64,000 nucleotides of DNA from Tamarix chinensis. Lineage: Eukaryota; Streptophyta; Magnoliopsida; Caryophyllales; Tamaricaceae. Below are positions 53,001 through 59,000 of the stretch, in pieces. How positions within the stretch are numbered: position 1 is the stretch's first letter; the number at the start of each line of letters is the position of its first letter. Below the pieces are notes generated by a model. It saw only the letters and a program-made list of their open reading frames with translations, was not told the origin of the DNA and did not search any database. The stretch is from assembly GCA_030549775.1 (NCBI GenBank), contig CM060175.1, positions 110,779,639 through 110,843,638 on the forward strand. Direction: 5' to 3'. The translations under genes and the position numbers were made by a program.

Positions 53001-56000
53001 AACTGTAACAATAGTAGCAAATCTGGTCCACCAAATCCACCTTCTGTACTGCACCTATTCAACATGAAAAAGAATTTATTTGAAATTAATGAATACAGAA
53101 AAAGAAAAAAATACCCCTTCAGTTTCATTTTGTAGTTTACAGGCAAGCAAGCATTATGAGCAGGACACAAACAGTATAATGGTGAACATAAGAGACCAAA
53201 GAGAAATGAAAATGAAAAGGCTATTTATAATAACAAACAATTGGCACAGAAATAAGCCAGAGCATATGATCTTGACACAGATTTCTCCAATTAACAGTGA
53301 GCATGCAAATACTTTAATCGATGTATTACAATGAAGAGAAGTTTAGATTTTTGACCTTATCTTAAATGGAAGAGCTACAGAAAGTTTTTTAGATATTGCA
53401 CTGTATACACATGTATTATAGCAAAATTAAAACATATACCAAGACTTTTTCTGTTCCTTATATCCTGTGTTATCCTTTTTTCTACCACACACCCTTGCAT
53501 TGAAAATTAGACTAATGTTTGTCTTAAAAAAATATAGATAAAATTGAAGCAGTTATAAAAAATAAAAATAAAATTAACTAAAAATTGACACATAAATAAT
53601 CCAGGCCTCATGATCTGGATACAGGTTTCACCAGCTTTTAGAGAACATGCAAGAAATCTAATAGATGGATAGCTATATAGAGGGCTAAAATTCTTATGAA
53701 TTCAATTTACCATAAATGGAAGTGCTACGAAAAAAATTGGAATGCAGAATTACACTATATACTCATACCCACATTTTGGGTCAAATATTCCTATATTAAT
53801 GTTTTTCTGCAACTCATACTTCCATTAAAAAAGAGGTCAAAAAAATTTTTATTCCAATTTTTCCATCTAATGAATCGAAGACTGGGTTGACTGGTCCAAC
53901 TAATGAATCAACAAATGAAGCTACTATTCCCGTCATCCATATGAATCCTCGATTCCAAAACTAGCCACAGTCTAGAACCCATGAACTAGTTAAAAAAAGG
54001 GCCAAATTTGGGTATAATTAAATTTTCTACATATTTATATTTTATGGGCTAATCTATATTATTGGTTCAACCAATTTAAGCCACAATCCGCATAGAACCA
54101 ATGATGATCCAATTCAATGACCACCAAAACTGTGCTTCAAATATGCTAATATTCATGTAAACCGGGGTCATGTTTGGATCCGACAATCTATTTCTACCAT
54201 TCAATTTTAAAGCCTTAGGCAGTAACCATAAAATTCCGACTCTAACAATTTTGGATGGAAGAATTTGGTGGTTGGATAAGACATGACTTGGTGGTTGTAG
54301 AGGTGGCGGTGTAAAGGGTCAAAAGTGGAAAAGCCAATGATTGAGGGAGGAAGGTGGGGGAATTTGGATTTAAGGGCAAGTGAATGATAATAAAATGGTG
54401 GAACATGGGATTAGTGGTCTAAACGTGAGAGGAGGAGGGTATTTTTATTTTTCTTAGTCAACACACTTTGCCTCTTGTGTACTCAATTTCAAACCCAAGT
54501 GGAATATCCATATACACTTCCTCCAATAAATCCCCATTTAAAAATGCATTCTTCACATCAAGTAGGAATAATGGCCACTCTTGATTCACAACAATGGATA
54601 ACAAAACATGTACCATATTGAGTTTTGCTACAAAAGAAAAGGTTTCCTAGAAATCAACACCATATGATTGAGTGCACCCCTTTGCAACCAATTGGGCTTT
54701 GAGACATTAAACATTAACACTAGCTTTCTGATTTACTAAAAGAATCCACTTGCACCCAACTGTGTGTTTTCTAGGCGGAAGAGTAGTCAAGACACAAGTT
54801 CTATTCCTTTCAAGAGACCAAATTTCTTCAAGAGTGGCAACTCTCTATTCAGGGACTTTTAGAGCTTCGTGCAATGGATTTTATCAAGAGCTGTAACAAA
54901 TATTCTGAATCTGTGAGCCAGGTTTTAGTAAGCCATGTAATTGTGTAGGGGATGTTGAGTACATGAACACACACCTTTTCTTTGAGAAATAGAAGGTCTA
55001 AATTTACCAAATGATCAATATCAGAACGTGAATTACTTTCTGCCTCACCTTATCTACTTCATGGGTTTGTTGAGTTCAGGTTAGATTCCTGGTTTTGCAG
55101 AATTTGAAAAGGTTGTTGGGGCTGCCTTTTCCAAGTGTAAACTCCTATAGGCTCATCAAGAAGGTAAAGGTGATTTGGCTATACTGTTGGTGATAAGGGT
55201 GGAGAGTTTGGTGGCTCAAGGGTGCTCGAATTCCTTGATGACAGCTAAGGACTTATCGGTGTTCATAATTCTGGGCTAGGAAGGTTAGAAGAAGGTGAAT
55301 TCAAAGATATAAGGACCAGGTCAATAAGAGAAGTGAGCTCTCAATTTTATAATCCATGCATGTTTGTATCCCCCTAAATTTCTGAATTGCAGAAGAATGG
55401 CTAATTTTCAAATAAAGTAATATCCATGGTGTGGTAGATTTTTTAGGTAATGGGGGGAAAACATGTATAGCCTTTCTAATTTGATGAATATCCAATGAAT
55501 ATGCACCTAAGTGCTCGCTCGTCAGAATTACCTCTGCTGTGAGGATAGATATGAACAAAGGCATGGGTCATACCAGATGGGAATTCAGATAGTAATTGAG
55601 GAGTGTTATATAGGAGATCTATATTTGAGGACACATGAGGGCATTCTATTTACTCCCTCTTTTTTGCAATATATGTCACTTTTTTTTCAAAATATTGCAG
55701 AAACTCATACAAATTAAATATTACATTTCCTACTATACACTCTATTCTCTCTTCACTATTAATGATCAAGTTACCAAAAGGATATTTATGTAAGGGTATA
55801 TTAGTCATCTTATGAATTTTATTTTCTCATACATACTAATTCTTAATTAGCATACCCAAGCTAAAAGTGACCTAAAATGTGAAACAGATGGAGTATTAGG
55901 CAATAAGAACAGCTTCCCCAAGAATGTTTTAGGAACATGTGGCTGAATGAGCATCGGAGCAGGCTATTTCAAGTACATGACAATTTTTGCGTTCAAACAC

Positions 56001-59000
56001 ACTGTTGTGTTGAGGTATATCAATGCAGGAGATTTGGTAGATAATTCCATTAGATTACAAATAGGGACCAAGAGAGGAATTGAAATAATCTCGGGCGTTA
56101 TCAGCTTTCAAAACCTAAATATTAGTTTGAAACTGACATTGAATCATAGCATGAAAGTTTTTGACTAGTTAACTGGCTTCAGATTTTTCTTTCATAAGAA
56201 ATATCCAGCTTAATTAGGTATGATCACAGCTAAGAGAAGAAACCACCTAGCTCCAGAAATATTGGGTATTTTGGTTGATGTCACCATGGATAAGTGAGAA
56301 GAGGTGAGTTGGTTTGTATAGTCATGTTTTGAGTGTGCTTAAATAGTTGGCAAACATCACACTAAAATAAAGTTATATTCCTATTGACAAATAATGATGG
56401 AAATAGGCGCTATAAGCACAAGAAATATGGATGACCTAGGCAATAGTGCCATAACATGATTGCATTATCCTTATGAGACTGCCTTATAGACTCATGATCG
56501 TTAATTGACCCGCATTGGGGACTGACACTAGGCTTATTGTTGATGGGAGGGGCTGATGACAAATCTATTTGTTTCGAGGGATACAGGCCGGCACAAAACT
56601 CAGCATTTGTAATCATCTTCCCTGAGCTCAAATCCTAAGAAAACACAAGATTTAGCAAAGAACATAGTTTGATAGTGAAGATCACGGTTTAATTTACTCA
56701 TAGAGATAAGGTTACAAACTTACAATCCAGATCAGGAACAAATAGGAATGAGTAAGGGATAAATGTGTTTGAGATGCATATGGTTCCTATTCCAACAACC
56801 CTAGAGCTTGAACCAAGCTATATGCACAGTTTGGTTGTCTAGACACGTTCTCTAGCAGCGGTAAAAGTAGAGAACAGAGATGTGGAAGATGACTTAGCCA
56901 TATGCAGAGCTTAGTTTCTATTATTCTGAGATGCTTCTACCCTTATCTCAGTATGTATAAAAGGTTTGCTTTGTCGATTAGATGCTAGAGAAGTTCTAGC
57001 TGGTCCTTCATTTGAGATTTGGTTTTCTCTACCCCTAGCAATATGCTTGGGCTTCTAGTCTAATGGCTTGCCCATACAATTAAATAGCGGCCGCTATTTA
57101 TCGGTTTTTGGGTCGACCGAGATGCAAAATTACCGATACACTACAATTTTAAAATTTCACATTTATCGGCCGATAAATCGCTGGTTAAGAGGCTAATAAA
57201 TCGGTATCGCCGATAAATCTAAAAATATCACCGATAAATTGGCGATTTATTGAGAATTCTAAAATTTACTGAAAAAAGCATGCATGATGATTTTTTTATT
57301 CATTTCCTATATATATCTTAGACCAAGTTACTATTGAATTATAATAAAGTATTACTATTTATTATCTTCACATTTACTATTAAATAGCATGCCTTTTTTC
57401 ATTCTAAGGTAAATTTAGGGTCATTAAGAAAATTTAGCATATAATGACTCACTTTATACTTCTAATATAATATAAAACACTAGTTTATTGAATATTTATA
57501 TTCAAATGATCAATATATAATAATTAGCATACATGGTGAAATAAAAATAAAAATTCATGCCGCGACACATAATTTATCGTTCGTGACGCTCCGATACCGT
57601 GACACCGCGACCGCGATTTAATTACCTGAGCTTGCCATGCAAAGCCCAAAGCACTTCTTTATTATGGCCTGGTTTCTTACAATGGTCACCACTAAGGCCA
57701 TCCCCTTCGTGACCTATTCTCACTATTATTTTAAGGCAAGCCATAGGAGACAGCAAACTTTTGATAATACTTCACAGAGACTGGGTAGAAGTTTGGTTCC
57801 CAGCACTCGACCTTTCACCTCATCTAAGGACTTATCAAGACCCGTTAGTAACTTAAAGATGCACTTATATTTCAATTAGGACACTTCCATTCATGTGATT
57901 CAAATTGGTCCAATTGCCACCAATATTGGGTAAGAGTAGTCAAATACATAGTAACTAAATTCTCTCCTTGCTTTAAATCATGGAGAGTACTTTCCACATG
58001 GAAGAGTTCGACAATATACTCATTGCTAGAGAAGGTGGCACGGATAGCATCCCATATTTATTTCTTTAATTATGGTGTAGAGGAGAAAATTCTCACTAAT
58101 CCTAGTTGCCATGAAGCAGATCAGCCATGACATGATTTGGTTGTTCTTGGCTCTCCAACTTTTGAATTTGGGATCAATGGAACTAGGCTAGCCAGCCACA
58201 CCTGTGAGATAATCATCTCCACTTCGCCCACAGATGAACATCAAGATAATAATGGCCATAGAGTTTGTGGGTAACTATCAAACCTGACTGATCCGAGAAG
58301 GTCTGAGAGATCTAGGACTCGACAGAAGGAGGGATAGGAGATGTTCTAAGTCAACCATTGTAGGTGCTACTTAGAGCAAACCGAGGAATTGATTTTGAAT
58401 TGGGGAAGGAGAAGAGAATAGGGCTTATTGTTTTGATACTATGAGGTTAATAAGAGAAGGAAAAACAGATTTTTCAATAGGCTTAGAGGTGAAATTATAT
58501 ACACAGAAATTAGTTATGAAACTCCTGGATTCACGGAACAAATTTACTCTATTTTAGGGAGGAGAATAATCCTATCTTTGACCAGTAATAGCTACAGTAA
58601 ATAAATAAAAATCAACTTCTAAACTCCCCTAAATAAGGGAACCAAATAGATTGTACTCGTTTGAATTTCTACATAGCTAATAATATTTTGATCAAATTTT
58701 TATAGCACTCTTCAATCATAACATATGAATAAGAAGTTGAATGTACTCATTAATCACTTTGCTATCTTAAAATTTAGACGCCTTAGACGAAAAACAATAG
58801 CATCCATGCAATCCTAATTTCAAAGTTTGAATCATTCTTTTTTCCCTACTCAATTAATCTATCCCATGGTTACATGGTACAGTTGAGTACCTTTGTAATT
58901 GATGCAACAGTGAATGTCTCCTATATTCTTTTATGAGTGAATTATGATGTCCAGGCTCATCTAAGTAGACTTGAGAATAAGATTGAAATTTTACTTAACC

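Larger units (their letters stand above)
54450..58450 (-). mobile_element. Ty1/copia relic: gag, PR, INT, part of RT
   Basis: Read on the minus strand from 58440 down. A GTATCAAAAC near 58434 resembles a primer-binding site. Gag pieces: [15 protein letters not shown], then [12 protein letters not shown]. Protease-end pieces: [22 protein letters not shown]-pre-integrase: [11 protein letters not shown]. Integrase C-terminal pieces: CIFIGYSSN and [41 protein letters not shown] and [20 protein letters not shown]. It stops near 54450 before the RT catalytic box. Two MITEs are nested in it. All frames carry stops. Confidence 0.88.
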
